DNA of 34,142 bases from an uncultured Lachnospiraceae bacterium (GCA_910587935.1 CAJUNP010000029.1:1-34142); one strand, 5' to 3'; shown: positions 1 to 7,987, numbered from the stretch's first letter. Program-made: numbers and translations. The notes: a model not told the origin generated them from the sequence alone.

Positions 1-805
1 TTAAGGAAAGCGGATCGATGTGGATATCATATCCGGGAAATACCTCCAAAAGCTCTTCCTTTAACCGGAAAGCCGCTTCATCGTTGTGGGTATGGGCAAT
101 TTCAAGCCATATCCCTTTCTCTTCGGTCATGCCGCCGAAACGATTGATAATATCGTTCTTAATCGCGTTGATCATAATGGATTTGCCCTGATTCACGGTC
201 CGCGCTTTTGCAAAAGCGTCAAGCTTCTCACCCTGGATGGTCAGCACCGGCTTTAATTTTAAGATCGTTCCGAGGGCTGCGGCCGCCGGCGTTATCCGGC
301 CTCCCTTTTTCAGATAATACAGCGTATCCAGCATAATATAGATACTGCTGTTAAACTTGTCCTCTTCCAGGATCCGTTTAATTTCTTCCGCGCTTTTTCC
401 TTTTTCCGCAAGCGCTGCGGCATCTAAAACAGACTGCCGCTGGGTAACGGAAATCCGCTGGTTGTTGACTACCTGAACCTTCCCTTCAAAATCCTGTGAA
501 AGCATCATGGCGCTCTCGCAGGAACCGGAAAGACCGCTGCTCATAGGGATATGTACAATCTCATCATATGACTCAAGAAGCCCCTTCCACAGGTTCATTA
601 CCGATTCGGGAGAAGGCTGGCTGGTTCCGATATTGGCGCCGCTCTCCAGTCTTTCGTAAAACTGTTCCTGATTCAAGTCTATATCTTCAAAAAAAGTTTC
701 TTCATTAATCATAAAAGGCATGGGCAGTACCGTAACCCCCAATTCTTTTGACGCTTTTTGCGTAATACCGCTGTTACTGTCCGTAACGATTGCAACCTTT
801 GCCAT
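1..805 (-). CDS. DegV family (FakB-type) fatty-acid-binding protein, 3' end cut by window edge
   Basis: DegV/FakB proteins bind a fatty acid and present it to the kinase FakA, which makes acyl phosphate for phospholipid synthesis. The reading frame starts at ATG 803-805 behind a good GGAGGATTAAC ribosome site and runs without a stop to the left edge, giving 268 visible residues; the family is usually about 280-290, so only the last few are missing. Recognisable features are the N-terminus MAKVAIVTDSNSGI, the TSQPSPE segment near residue 62, the HIPMSSGLSGS segment near 86-96 that contributes to the fatty-acid pocket, and the LYYLKKGGRI motif near 165. It lies 62 nt downstream of recG on the same strand, and a FakA-type gene is just beyond recG, which supports a lipid-kinase role. 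The ligand cannot be told from sequence. Confidence 0.93.
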   Translation of the reverse strand, partial: MAKVAIVTDSNSGITQKASKELGVTVLPMPFMINEETFFEDIDLNQEQFYERLESGANIGTSQPSPESVMNLWKGLLESYDEIVHIPMSSGLSGSCESAMMLSQDFEGKVQVVNNQRISVTQRQSVLDAAALAEKGKSAEEIKRILEEDKFNSSIYIMLDTLYYLKKGGRITPAAAALGTILKLKPVLTIQGEKLDAFAKARTVNQGKSIMINAIKNDIINRFGGMTEEKGIWLEIAHTHNDEAAFRLKEELLEVFPGYDIHIDPLSL

Positions 806-867
806 GTTAATCCTCCATACTGCCGTTTCTATAAATTAATTAAAATTCCAATAGTACCATTGTAAAG

Positions 868-2913
868 TTATATGGTTTGAAAGTCAATATGATTTCCTGC
901 CACGGTTTCCAGATTCTGCACAAAAAAAGGAAGCATCTCTTCGCTTATTCCCCCGTTTCCCGCATATACGGCGTCTACACAGCCGCCTGCCTCCTTCAGG
1001 ATTTCACTGTCCTGATAGATATCCGCAAGCTTGAATTCCAGATCTCCGCTCTGCCTTACGCCAAACAGGTCGCCAGGACCGCGCAGGCGCAAGTCTTCCC
1101 CGGCAATAAAAAAACCGTCGTTAGACTTGGTTAAAATTTCCAGACGTTTCAGGGTCTCTTTTTTATCGTTGGCGCTTACAAATACACAATAACTCTGGGC
1201 GCTGCCGCGCCCTACACGCCCACGGAGCTGGTGCAGCTGGGCAAGTCCGAAGCGTTCCGCGTTTTCAATGATCATAACCGTTGCATTGGGAACATTGATG
1301 CCCACTTCAATGACCGTAGTCGATACAAGAACGTCGATTCGGCGTTCTTTAAAGTCGTCCATAATCTGCTGTTTCACAGCCGGCTTCATTTTCCCGTGAA
1401 GACAGGCCACCTGTATCTGCGGGGGCAGGATTCCTTTTAACTTTTCCGTGTAATCCAGGACATTTTCAAGACCTTCCGCGTTTCCCTCTTCCACCATGGG
1501 ACAAATAACGTAAGCCTGATGAGATGCGGCTACTTCCTTTTCAATAAACCGGTATGCGGCCGCACGTTTTCCGGCCCCTACCACACAGTTTTTTATGGGC
1601 AGTCTGTTTTCCGGAAGCTCTTTTATTACGGAAAGATTAAGATCTCCGTACAAAATCAGCGCCAGGGAACGCGGTATGGGCGTAGCGCTCATAACGAGAA
1701 TGTGCGGCATTTTTCCCTTAAAAGCAAGATTTTCTCTCTGCCGGACGCCAAAGCGGTGCTGTTCGTCGGTGATTACCAGCGCAAGCTTTGCAAATTCCAC
1801 TTTATCCTGGATTATCGCATGGGTGCCGATCACCAGGTTTACACTGCCTGCCGCAATGTCCCGATACAGTTCTTTCTTTTCTTTCGCTTTTACGGAACCG
1901 GTTAAAAGAACGGCTTTAAAAGGCAGGCGGTATTTTTCGGTCAGTTCCCGGATACCTTCAAAATGCTGCCGCGCCAAAACCTCCGTGGGAGCCATAAAAG
2001 CTCCCTGGTAACCGTTGGAAACGCACAATAACAGGGCAAGAACCGCCAGAATCGTTTTACCGGAGCCTACGTCTCCCTGTATCATACGGCTCATCACACA
2101 GCCGCTCGTCATATCCTGCGTAATTTCCTTAAGCGCTTCAGTCTGTCCCGCTGTCAGACGGTATGGGAGCGCCTGTACCAGACGCGTGGTTTCAGCCGTT
2201 TCAATCATGGTGTAAGGACTCGGTTCCTGCCGGATAAGCGTTTTATTCCGCCTAACCAACAATAAAAACAGGAAAAATTCCTCAAAAACAAGACGGCGTC
2301 TGGCATGTACCAGCGCTTCCTCGGTAGGAGGAAAATGCATGGTATAAACAGCCTCTTCATAGCCTGTCAGATGATATTGCTCCCGTATCCACAGAGGAAG
2401 CGGGTCATTGGGCAGTGAAATATTTGACAGTGCCTGTTTTACCGCTTTTTTAACGGTATGGTTCGTTATTCCCTTTGTAAGCGGATAAGCAGGCTGAATT
2501 TCTTTTTGAAGGATTTTATATTCTTCTTCTTTGAAAAAACGGGGCTGTTCCAGTTTTCCGTCCCTGAAAATACCACGGAAAATATAAGAATCCCCGGGTT
2601 TTAACGTGTTTTTCAAAAAGGGCATGTTAAAAAAAGTTAATATTATTTTTCCTGTTTCATCCGCCGCGTGAAATTGAAGTATTGTAAGATTTCTTATTTT
2701 TTTCAGCGAAGGCGCTGCGAGAATCCGGCATCTAAACGCCTGTATTTCGCCGCCGACGGCTTCCCTGACGGGAACCGGAGCTTCATAAGTCTCATAAGTC
2801 CTCGGAAAATACCGGATCAGGTCTCCCACGGTAAATAACTGTAATCTTGCAAAAAGCGCCGCTGTTTTTTCGCCTATGCCTTTCAGTTCACGAATATTTG
2901 TATCTAAATCCAT
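868..2913 (-). CDS. recG: ATP-dependent DNA helicase RecG
   Basis: RecG is a double-stranded DNA translocase that remodels stalled forks and branched recombination intermediates. The 681-residue product (E. coli RecG is 693) has the N-terminal wedge/OB-fold region (about 1-150), helicase motif I GDVGSGKT at about 280-287, a DEQH motif at about 383-386, and the C-terminal helicase domain with QLRGRVGRG. The start is set at ATG 2911-2913 because an AGGAGG site sits 8 nt upstream; the frame stays open about 58 codons further upstream, but that extension crosses a terminator hairpin and the fakA stop and matches nothing in RecG. The gene follows fakA by 85 nt and precedes degV. No convincing promoter of its own was seen, so it may depend on read-through past the hairpin. 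Confidence 0.97.
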   Translation of the reverse strand: MDLDTNIRELKGIGEKTAALFARLQLFTVGDLIRYFPRTYETYEAPVPVREAVGGEIQAFRCRILAAPSLKKIRNLTILQFHAADETGKIILTFFNMPFLKNTLKPGDSYIFRGIFRDGKLEQPRFFKEEEYKILQKEIQPAYPLTKGITNHTVKKAVKQALSNISLPNDPLPLWIREQYHLTGYEEAVYTMHFPPTEEALVHARRRLVFEEFFLFLLLVRRNKTLIRQEPSPYTMIETAETTRLVQALPYRLTAGQTEALKEITQDMTSGCVMSRMIQGDVGSGKTILAVLALLLCVSNGYQGAFMAPTEVLARQHFEGIRELTEKYRLPFKAVLLTGSVKAKEKKELYRDIAAGSVNLVIGTHAIIQDKVEFAKLALVITDEQHRFGVRQRENLAFKGKMPHILVMSATPIPRSLALILYGDLNLSVIKELPENRLPIKNCVVGAGKRAAAYRFIEKEVAASHQAYVICPMVEEGNAEGLENVLDYTEKLKGILPPQIQVACLHGKMKPAVKQQIMDDFKERRIDVLVSTTVIEVGINVPNATVMIIENAERFGLAQLHQLRGRVGRGSAQSYCVFVSANDKKETLKRLEILTKSNDGFFIAGEDLRLRGPGDLFGVRQSGDLEFKLADIYQDSEILKEAGGCVDAVYAGNGGISEEMLPFFVQNLETVAGNHIDFQTI

Positions 2914-2945
2914 ACGCAGACCTCCTGCCCCTGTATATATATCAG

Positions 2946-2983
2946 AAAAAGGGCGCAGAAAATACGCTTCATCTTCTGCACCC
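2946..2983 (-). terminator. Intrinsic terminator between fakA and recG
   Basis: On the minus strand a 10-bp stem GGGTGCAGAA / TTCTGCGCCC (one T-G pair) is followed directly by TTTTTC. It lies just after the fakA stop and before the recG ribosome site, so it should end or attenuate asp23-fakA transcripts and lower recG-degV expression. Confidence 0.7.
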
Positions 2984-2998
2984 GTAAGTCTGATCTTC

Positions 2999-4666
2999 TT
3001 ATTCTGCGGAGACGATATAATAATAAATAGGCTGTCCGCCGTACTGCAGTTCCACATCGCAATTGGGATATTGCTCTGCAACCGCATTTTTTAAAGCTTC
3101 CGCATCCGTCTCGTCTACATCGGTTCCGTAATAGATACTGATCAGCTCCAGCTCATCCTCCATCATGGCGCGTACCATATCCATGGAAACGTCGTGAATC
3201 TGCGCACCTACGGAAAGGATTCCGGTATCGCCGATTCCCATGTAGTCGCCCTGACGGATCTCCTTATCATCAATCATCGTATCCCTGACGGCATACGTAA
3301 CCTGGCCGGTTCTGACCGTTCCGATTTCCTCGCACATGGTCGCTTCGTTTTCTTCCGCGGAAAGTCCGGGAACATAATTAATAACGGCCGTAATTCCCTG
3401 GGGAACTGTTTTGGTGGGAATCACCACGATTTTCTTATCGGAGGTCATGGCCGCCGCCTGGTTAGCCGCAAGAATGATATTTTTATTATTCGGAAAGATA
3501 TAAATCGTATCTGCATTCACTTTTTCAATAGCGTCCAGCATATCTGCCGTACTTGGATTCATGGTCTGTCCGCCCTCAATCAGATAATCTACCCCAAGTC
3601 CTTTAAATATTTCATTCATTCCCTCTCCGATAGACACGGCGATAAAACCCGCTTCCTTCCGCGGCTTCTCTTCCGTGGAAACGGACTCAGAGGAAACAGG
3701 CTCTTTGGAAGCCTCTTTAAAAAGTTTTTCCTGATGCTCCAGACGCATATTGTCAATCTTCATGTTGGATAATGCACCATACTTCAACGCCTTCTGGATT
3801 GCAAGTCCGGGGTCGTTGGTATGTACATGTACCTTAACCACATCGTCGTCTGCCACAACTACAATGGAATCGCCAATCGATTCCAGATAATCCTTAAAAT
3901 CCATTTCATGCTTAATATTGAAAGTTTTGCTCAGCATGATAATAAATTCGGTACAGTAACCAAATTTAATCGTTTCCTCCGTCTGCGCGCTGATACGGGA
4001 AGCCGGAGCCGCATGGGTAACCTCGGGAAGCGTCAGATCGATCTCTTTTCCGAGAAAAGCGTCAAAGGCGCCGCTCAGCACTTCCACAAGTCCCTGTCCG
4101 CCGGAATCCACTACGCCGGCCTGTTTTAATACGGGAAGCATTTCGGGAGTCTGGCTTAAAACGTATCTGGCATGATCGATCACCTGCCTGAAAAATTCCT
4201 CCAGATCTTCCACTCCATCGTCCGCAAGCTCTCTGGCCTTCTGGGCGCCGCCTCTCGCAACGGTAAGAATCGTTCCCTCCTTGGGCTTCATAACGGCTTT
4301 GTAAGCGGTCTCCACCGCTTTGTCAAAAGCGTCTGCAAGAACGGAAACATTTACCTCTTCAAAGTCGCGGATCCCTTTGGTCAGTCCGCGCAGAAGCTGT
4401 GAAAGAATAACGCCGGAGTTGCCTCTTGCACCCCGCAGGGAGCCGGAAGAAACCGCCTTGGCAAGAGACTGCATATTCACATTTTCCAGTGCGGAAACTT
4501 CCTTGGCGGCAGACATAATCGTAAGGGTCATATTCGTACCCGTATCTCCGTCAGGAACCGGAAAAACATTCAGCTCGTTGATCCATTCTTTCTTATTTTC
4601 CAAATTTTTGGCGCCGGCTAAGAACATCTTAGCAATCATATTAGCGTCGATCGTATTTACAGCCAC
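2999..4666 (-). CDS. fakA: DAK2/DhaL-domain fatty acid kinase subunit FakA (YloV family)
   Basis: FakA is the ATP-binding kinase subunit that phosphorylates fatty acids delivered by FakB (DegV) proteins. The 555-residue product has an N-terminal DhaL domain with the nucleotide/metal motif NVFPVPDGDTGTNM at about 35-48 and GARGNSGVILSQLLRG, a middle domain with the VHVHTNDPG stretch, and a C-terminal DegV-like half. The start is GTG 4664-4666: the sequence AAGGAGG (4675-4681) stands 8 nt before it. An upstream in-frame ATG at 4687 contains that ribosome site within its own codons and is unlikely. The gene follows the Asp23-family gene, whose stop overlaps the ribosome site, so the two are probably translationally coupled. 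The pair with degV in the same region fits a fatty-acid phosphorylation module. Confidence 0.93.
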   Translation of the reverse strand: MAVNTIDANMIAKMFLAGAKNLENKKEWINELNVFPVPDGDTGTNMTLTIMSAAKEVSALENVNMQSLAKAVSSGSLRGARGNSGVILSQLLRGLTKGIRDFEEVNVSVLADAFDKAVETAYKAVMKPKEGTILTVARGGAQKARELADDGVEDLEEFFRQVIDHARYVLSQTPEMLPVLKQAGVVDSGGQGLVEVLSGAFDAFLGKEIDLTLPEVTHAAPASRISAQTEETIKFGYCTEFIIMLSKTFNIKHEMDFKDYLESIGDSIVVVADDDVVKVHVHTNDPGLAIQKALKYGALSNMKIDNMRLEHQEKLFKEASKEPVSSESVSTEEKPRKEAGFIAVSIGEGMNEIFKGLGVDYLIEGGQTMNPSTADMLDAIEKVNADTIYIFPNNKNIILAANQAAAMTSDKKIVVIPTKTVPQGITAVINYVPGLSAEENEATMCEEIGTVRTGQVTYAVRDTMIDDKEIRQGDYMGIGDTGILSVGAQIHDVSMDMVRAMMEDELELISIYYGTDVDETDAEALKNAVAEQYPNCDVELQYGGQPIYYYIVSAE

Positions 4667-4679
4667 AACTGAGTCCTCC

Positions 4680-5069
4680 TTAATCAATCACTCTGACACC
4701 TTCAACAAAGATGTTGATCGTTTCAATCTCCATACCTGTAAACTCTTCAACCTTGTATTTCACATTGCTGATTAAATTCTCAGATACAGCTACAATACTA
4801 ACACCATAAGCAACGATTACATGAAAATCCAACCGCAGTTTATTATTCTCAATCAGTACTTTAATTCCTCTGGTAATGCTGTCCATCTTCAGAAGACGTA
4901 CCAGCCCGTCCTTTACATTGACACCGGCCATGCCTACGATTCCGAAGCACTCCACAGCTACCGAACCTGCATACTGTGCGATCACTTCACTGTCAATCCG
5001 GATATTTCCCATATGTGTATTTATGGAAGTCGACTTCCTGGAATTACCGTTTACAGAAGAACCTTTCAT
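4680..5069 (-). CDS. Asp23/Gls24 family envelope stress response protein (YloU-like)
   Basis: Asp23/Gls24 proteins are small cytoplasmic or membrane-associated proteins linked to envelope stress; their biochemistry is poorly defined. The product is 129 residues, with a short polar N-terminus (about 1-20) followed by the typical domain: GNIRIDSEVIAQYAGSVAVE, a GIVGMAG segment, an alternating hydrophobic strand LRLDFHVIVAYGVSI, and the end VEEFTGMEIETINIFVEGV. The start is ATG 5067-5069 with GAAGGAGG 7 nt upstream. Its position directly before the FakA-type gene is the well-conserved yloU-yloV order of Firmicutes. It is the first gene of the leftward asp23-fakA unit. Confidence 0.92.
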   Translation of the reverse strand: MKGSSVNGNSRKSTSINTHMGNIRIDSEVIAQYAGSVAVECFGIVGMAGVNVKDGLVRLLKMDSITRGIKVLIENNKLRLDFHVIVAYGVSIVAVSENLISNVKYKVEEFTGMEIETINIFVEGVRVID

Positions 5070-5105
5070 ACAAAACCTCCTTCAAAAATTTGACATATAT
5101 GATGT

Positions 5106-5134
5106 ATTATAACCTGTTTTACCATAAAATGAAA
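5106..5134 (-). promoter_or_regulatory. Probable promoter of asp23-fakA
   Basis: On the minus strand a perfect TATAAT (5106-5111) lies 36 nt upstream of the asp23 ATG. The best -35 at 17-bp spacing is a weak TTTCAT (5129-5134), so the call rests mainly on the -10 and its location. Confidence 0.45.
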
Positions 5135-5195
5135 TAAAAATATAAAAAAAATTGAAATGCTCCATCAAAAATTTTCCATAAATCATATTTTTTGC

Positions 5196-5224
5196 TTGCA
5201 ATATCGGCTATCATCTGTTAAGAT
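5196..5224 (+). promoter_or_regulatory. Promoter of rpmB
   Basis: TTGCAA (5196-5201), a 17-bp spacer and TAAGAT (5219-5224) lie about 90 nt before the rpmB start, leaving a leader of about 80 nt. This leader holds a possible hairpin formed by CTTTGTT (5248-5254) and AACAAAG (5274-5280). Confidence 0.55.
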
Positions 5225-5313
5225 ATTAATGTTGCGGGCAATGCTCGCTTTGTTTCTTATGAAAGATTGAACGAACAAAGAAAATACGACATAGTCGCCA
5301 AGGAGGTGTGAAG

Positions 5314-5499
5314 ATGGCTAAATGTGATATTTGTGGTAAAGGCGCTCACTTTGGGAACAACGTAAGCCATTCTCATAGAAGATCGAACAGAATTTGGAAC
5401 TCGAATGTAAAGAGTGTAAAATGTAAAGTGAACGGCGGAGCACGGAAGATGCATGTTTGTACGAGATGCTTAAGATCCGGCTTAGTTGAGAGAGCATAA
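5314..5499 (+). CDS. rpmB: 50S ribosomal protein L28 (zinc-binding, four-cysteine form)
   Basis: L28 is a small protein of the large ribosomal subunit. The 61-residue product begins MAKCDICGKG and carries two Cys pairs, CDIC at the N-terminus and CTRC near the C-terminus, the zinc-binding form of the protein. The conserved core NNVSHSHRRSNRIWNSN is basic, as expected for an rRNA-binding protein. The start is ATG 5314-5316 with AAGGAGG ending 7 nt upstream; a GTG two codons earlier overlaps that ribosome site. The gene stands alone on the plus strand between leftward units, with its own promoter and terminator, as is common for rpmB beside the asp23-fakA locus. Confidence 0.97.
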   Translation: MAKCDICGKGAHFGNNVSHSHRRSNRIWNSNVKSVKCKVNGGARKMHVCTRCLRSGLVERA

Positions 5500-5514
5500 T
5501 CCATACACGAAATA

Positions 5515-5541
5515 AAACCTGTCTGTAAGGCAGGTTTTTTA
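5515..5541. terminator. Bidirectional intrinsic terminator after rpmB
   Basis: CCTGTC and GGCAGG (one T-G pair) enclose a 5-nt TGTAA loop, with AAAA on the left and TTTTTT on the right. It lies 16 nt after the rpmB stop and just past the stop (5544) of the convergent leftward gene, so it can serve both. Confidence 0.8.
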
Positions 5542-5543
5542 TT

Positions 5544-6062
5544 TTAATCGCTTCTCTTCTTTTCATATTCCTGGGTAATGATCTGCACAATCCGGGCATC
5601 GCCGCAGACATTATCGGGATGAAAAATTTTAAGAAGGTCGCGGTAACGCTTCTTTAAGCTCAAGGAGTTATTCACACCGGAAAACAAAACGTCTGCAATC
5701 TCCGACTCTTTCCCGAAAAAACGTCTTTCCCGTTCTCTTCTGCCGGCTTCATAGGTAAGCTTGTCCTTCTCAAATTTACGGCGGTCAAGATCCAGCTGCC
5801 GGAATCCGTCCTGAAGAATCTGCATCTTTTTTTCAAAAAAAAGATTTTCATCCCGGAGTCTCTTCCGTTCCATAACCATTCTTTGGTTCAATGAATTCAT
5901 TTCATCGCGAAACTGTTCCCGCTCTTTAATAAAGCGGCTTCTGCTCTCTTCAAGTTCTTTCTGTTCCGTTCTGATTCTCACGTTTTCCTGAAAAAGCCAG
6001 ACCTTTAATTCCTTCAAGTCATCCTCCGAAACTGCGGATAATAACTCTTCCCACTCTATCAT
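5544..6062 (-). CDS. Coiled-coil protein with C-terminal J-domain-like HPD segment
   Basis: The 172-residue product is not recognised as a named protein. An N-terminal segment (IEWEELLSAVSEDDLKELK) precedes a long, highly charged heptad-like helix at about 25-115, rich in E, K, R and Q and very likely a coiled coil. The C-terminal 40 residues resemble the helix II-loop-helix III part of a DnaJ J domain: KKRYRDLLKIFHPD with HPD at 148-150, then a helix with QEYEKKR. HPD is the loop by which J proteins stimulate Hsp70, so a DnaK co-chaperone role is possible, but the DnaJ zinc and substrate domains are absent. The start is ATG 6060-6062 with AGGAGGA 7 nt upstream; a longer frame would run through the preceding small gene. 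It is last in the gerW cluster. Confidence 0.8.
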   Translation of the reverse strand: MIEWEELLSAVSEDDLKELKVWLFQENVRIRTEQKELEESRSRFIKEREQFRDEMNSLNQRMVMERKRLRDENLFFEKKMQILQDGFRQLDLDRRKFEKDKLTYEAGRRERERRFFGKESEIADVLFSGVNNSLSLKKRYRDLLKIFHPDNVCGDARIVQIITQEYEKKRSD

Positions 6063-6087
6063 GACAGATCCTCCTGCTGTCTGCCGC

Positions 6088-6231
6088 CTAATCGTCACAG
6101 GTATAAAGCGTATAAGCGGCAAATAGAAGCAAAAGCATCATAATAAGACCAATCAGACGGTTCGTAACAAAAAGCATTAATAACATACCGACGGCAATCA
6201 AAAAAATCGCCACACCGATTATCTTTTTCAA
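6088..6231 (-). CDS. Small hydrophobic membrane protein, 47 aa, TTG start
   Basis: A short leftward frame begins at TTG (6229-6231) and stops at TAG (6088-6090). The product starts LKKIIGVAIFLIAVG and consists almost wholly of two hydrophobic stretches (about 4-21 and 27-43) separated by TNR, ending in a polar TCDD tail, so it is probably a two-pass or hairpin membrane peptide. It fills the gap between gerW and the HPD coiled-coil gene and its stop lies 25 nt before that gene's start. The ribosome site (AGG, about 8 nt upstream) is weak, which together with TTG suggests low expression or coupling to gerW. No function can be assigned. Support comes from position, strand and the sharply non-random hydrophobic pattern. 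Confidence 0.6.
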   Translation of the reverse strand: MKKIIGVAIFLIAVGMLLMLFVTNRLIGLIMMLLLLFAAYTLYTCDD

Positions 6232-6291
6232 ACTTATACCTGCACATACTTTCTCTTGCTTCTATTTTATGCGGCAGTATTCCATTTGTTG

Positions 6292-6690
6292 TTATTTTTC
6301 TTCATTTAAATCCGGAAATGCAATTTCCACAACATCTTCGTCCGGGACGTCCGTTTCTTTTTTAGTGGTAAAGCGGTCCACCAGATCCGGAATCAGATCC
6401 AGCACTTTTGTAACCATATCCTGATTTTTAATATTGACCAGTCTGGTCTGTCCGTCTTTTATAACTAAAACCGCGCTGGGCGTCATTTTGCCTCCGAGAC
6501 CTCCGCCTCCGCCCTGCTTTTTATCTTTATTGGATGCTCCTGCACCCACGCCAAATGTCACATCCACCAGCGGAAGTATAATCGTGTCGCCGATTTTAGT
6601 AGCTTCTCCGACTACCGTCTTGGTAGAAAGTACGGAATCCATTCCCTTAAATAAAGATTCCACAACGGATGAAAACTGATTGTCTGCCAT
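6292..6690 (-). CDS. gerW: GerW family sporulation protein (YtfJ-like)
   Basis: GerW (YtfJ in Bacillus) is a spore-associated protein needed for normal germination. The product is 132 residues. The N-terminus VESLFKGMDSVLSTKTVVGEATKIGDTIILPLVDVTFGVG is the family hallmark, followed by a charged, glycine-rich loop (KDKKQ then five Gly) and the strand PSAVLVIKDG. The C-terminus has a VLDLIPDLVDRF helix and an acidic tail. The start ATG (6688-6690) overlaps the last base of the upstream stop codon, and GGGAGG lies upstream, so translation is coupled to the DUF2953 gene. The DUF2953-gerW order matches ytfI-ytfJ of B. subtilis. It implies an endospore former, at least by ancestry. Confidence 0.93.
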   Translation of the reverse strand: MADNQFSSVVESLFKGMDSVLSTKTVVGEATKIGDTIILPLVDVTFGVGAGASNKDKKQGGGGGLGGKMTPSAVLVIKDGQTRLVNIKNQDMVTKVLDLIPDLVDRFTTKKETDVPDEDVVEIAFPDLNEEK

Positions 6691-7607
6691 TATGATTCCT
6701 CCCTTTTCAATTTACGGATAAATTTACGTAAATCTTTGTCAAAATAGAATTTTACAGCCTGAAGTAAAATCACAAAAGAAGTGATTTGCCCTTTGAAATA
6801 AATTTGTCCCTCAAAGATAGTTTTTTCAAAATCCGGCTCGATATTCACGAACCGCCCCAAATGTGGATAAAGAATTCCTGCAAGCGCCATACAATAGCCG
6901 GTCGTATCAGGAGAACCTGTGCCTATTACCAAATCCGCCCTGAGTTTCCGCGGCAGTACGCTTCGCAGTATTTTCCACAGCCTTGCTTTGCACGTTCTAA
7001 ATAAAGCCGCTGTCTCTTCTTCCCTGATAAGCTCGACATAATACCGGATGTTTTGCAGTATATCTCTGATTTTATCATAAATGTTTTTAATTTTACAAAT
7101 ACAGTTTTTTATAAACTGCCTGATCCGTTCAAAAACAGAAATTTTCCCAGGTGTCTCTCCAGGTTCATCGGTTCCGTCAGGTTCCTGTGGTTCCGAAACC
7201 GTCTCCGGTATCTGTTCAGGAACGGCCGGTTCCGTAATATCCGCAGGTGCTGCCTTTGCGGATTCCTGCCTGGCAGGCCTCTCTTCTTTTCTCTTACGCT
7301 TTTTCTTTTTTTCCTTTTTAGGCTTTCCTGAGTCATACACTTTGAAAAACAAAATGAATGCCCGGATTACAAGCTCCTTTTCATAAACGGCTTTTATACG
7401 AATCAGCCGGAGCAGCCATGACGCTTTTACACTAAAACGCATGGACGAACCATCTTTTGAAAAATTGCCGCCGTACCGCAGCGGCACAAAAAAAGCAAGC
7501 AGGACGACTGCCAGCAAAAGACCTGTGATACAAAGCAATCCAATGCCAAAAACAGCCAATATCCGCAATATAATAGAAAGAACTGTCTGTATCATGCTAA
7601 ACCTCAT
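6690..7607 (-). CDS. DUF2953 domain-containing membrane protein (YtfI-like)
   Basis: The 305-residue product has one strong N-terminal membrane segment (about 12-42) and then a beta-rich DUF2953 region split by an unusual linker. The linker is lysine/arginine-rich at about 95-115 and proline/glutamate-rich at about 115-155. The C-terminal part has the family-typical VLPRKLRADLVIGTGSPDTTGY and a FEGQIYFKGQI repeat. Function is unknown; the gene pairs with gerW in many spore formers. The ATG at 7605-7607 overlaps the upstream TGA (ATGA), which suggests coupling. A second ATG at 7595 has GAGG 6 nt before it and could be the true start, costing only four residues. Confidence 0.82.
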   Translation of the reverse strand: MRFSMIQTVLSIILRILAVFGIGLLCITGLLLAVVLLAFFVPLRYGGNFSKDGSSMRFSVKASWLLRLIRIKAVYEKELVIRAFILFFKVYDSGKPKKEKKKKRKRKEERPARQESAKAAPADITEPAVPEQIPETVSEPQEPDGTDEPGETPGKISVFERIRQFIKNCICKIKNIYDKIRDILQNIRYYVELIREEETAALFRTCKARLWKILRSVLPRKLRADLVIGTGSPDTTGYCMALAGILYPHLGRFVNIEPDFEKTIFEGQIYFKGQITSFVILLQAVKFYFDKDLRKFIRKLKREES

Positions 7608-7909
7608 CGTGACTGGAGATAAGCTTTTAAATTGCAGGTCCCCGTATATATAAGCGAATCCTCCACGATCTGTATCAACAATGCAACGGCTTCCTCATAG
7701 TCTCCTGCCAGTCCTACAATCACAGGAAAATGCTTCCGGTAAAAAGGCTGCTGCAGACAATAAGCCGGATAAATTTCCAGCTGGTCCATCCCTCCGGAAA
7801 GAGTTAAAACAAAAAAATGGCAGGGCAGACTGCTTTTCTGTAATTTTTTAAGCAGTTTCCTTGGATTTTTAATTGTTGCCGATAAATATAAGGGTTCGCA
7901 AAGCTCCAT
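7604..7909 (-). CDS. Conserved hypothetical protein, 101 aa, first gene of the gerW cluster
   Basis: I do not recognise this protein. It is a small, probably soluble protein with no signal peptide. Visible features are a basic amphipathic segment KNPRKLLKKLQK near residues 14-25, a hydrophobic strand CHFFVLTLSGG, and a C-terminal helix YEEAVALLIQIVEDSLIYTG. The ATG at 7907-7909 has GAGGAA 6 nt upstream, and an extended -10 promoter lies about 50 nt before it. Its stop overlaps the next start by ATGA, tying it to DUF2953-gerW, so a role in the same spore or envelope process is a reasonable guess from context only. Confidence 0.75.
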   Translation of the reverse strand: MELCEPLYLSATIKNPRKLLKKLQKSSLPCHFFVLTLSGGMDQLEIYPAYCLQQPFYRKHFPVIVGLAGDYEEAVALLIQIVEDSLIYTGTCNLKAYLQSR

Positions 7910-7958
7910 GAATTATTCCTCAAAGATATAAAAATCATCGATGTCCGCCACGACAATC

Positions 7959-7987
7959 ATTATAGCATGTTTTTATAAAAATCCAAA
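7959..7987 (-). promoter_or_regulatory. Promoter of the gerW cluster
   Basis: On the minus strand TGCTATAAT is an extended -10 (TATAAT at 7959-7964), with a weak -35 TTTGGA at 7982-7987 and a 17-bp spacer. It looks like a vegetative sigma-A site rather than an obvious sporulation-sigma site. Confidence 0.55.

Noticed and set aside
2914..3087. 58-codon N-terminal extension of RecG
   Set aside because: It passes through the fakA stop and a terminator hairpin, and AGGAGG precedes the ATG at 2913.
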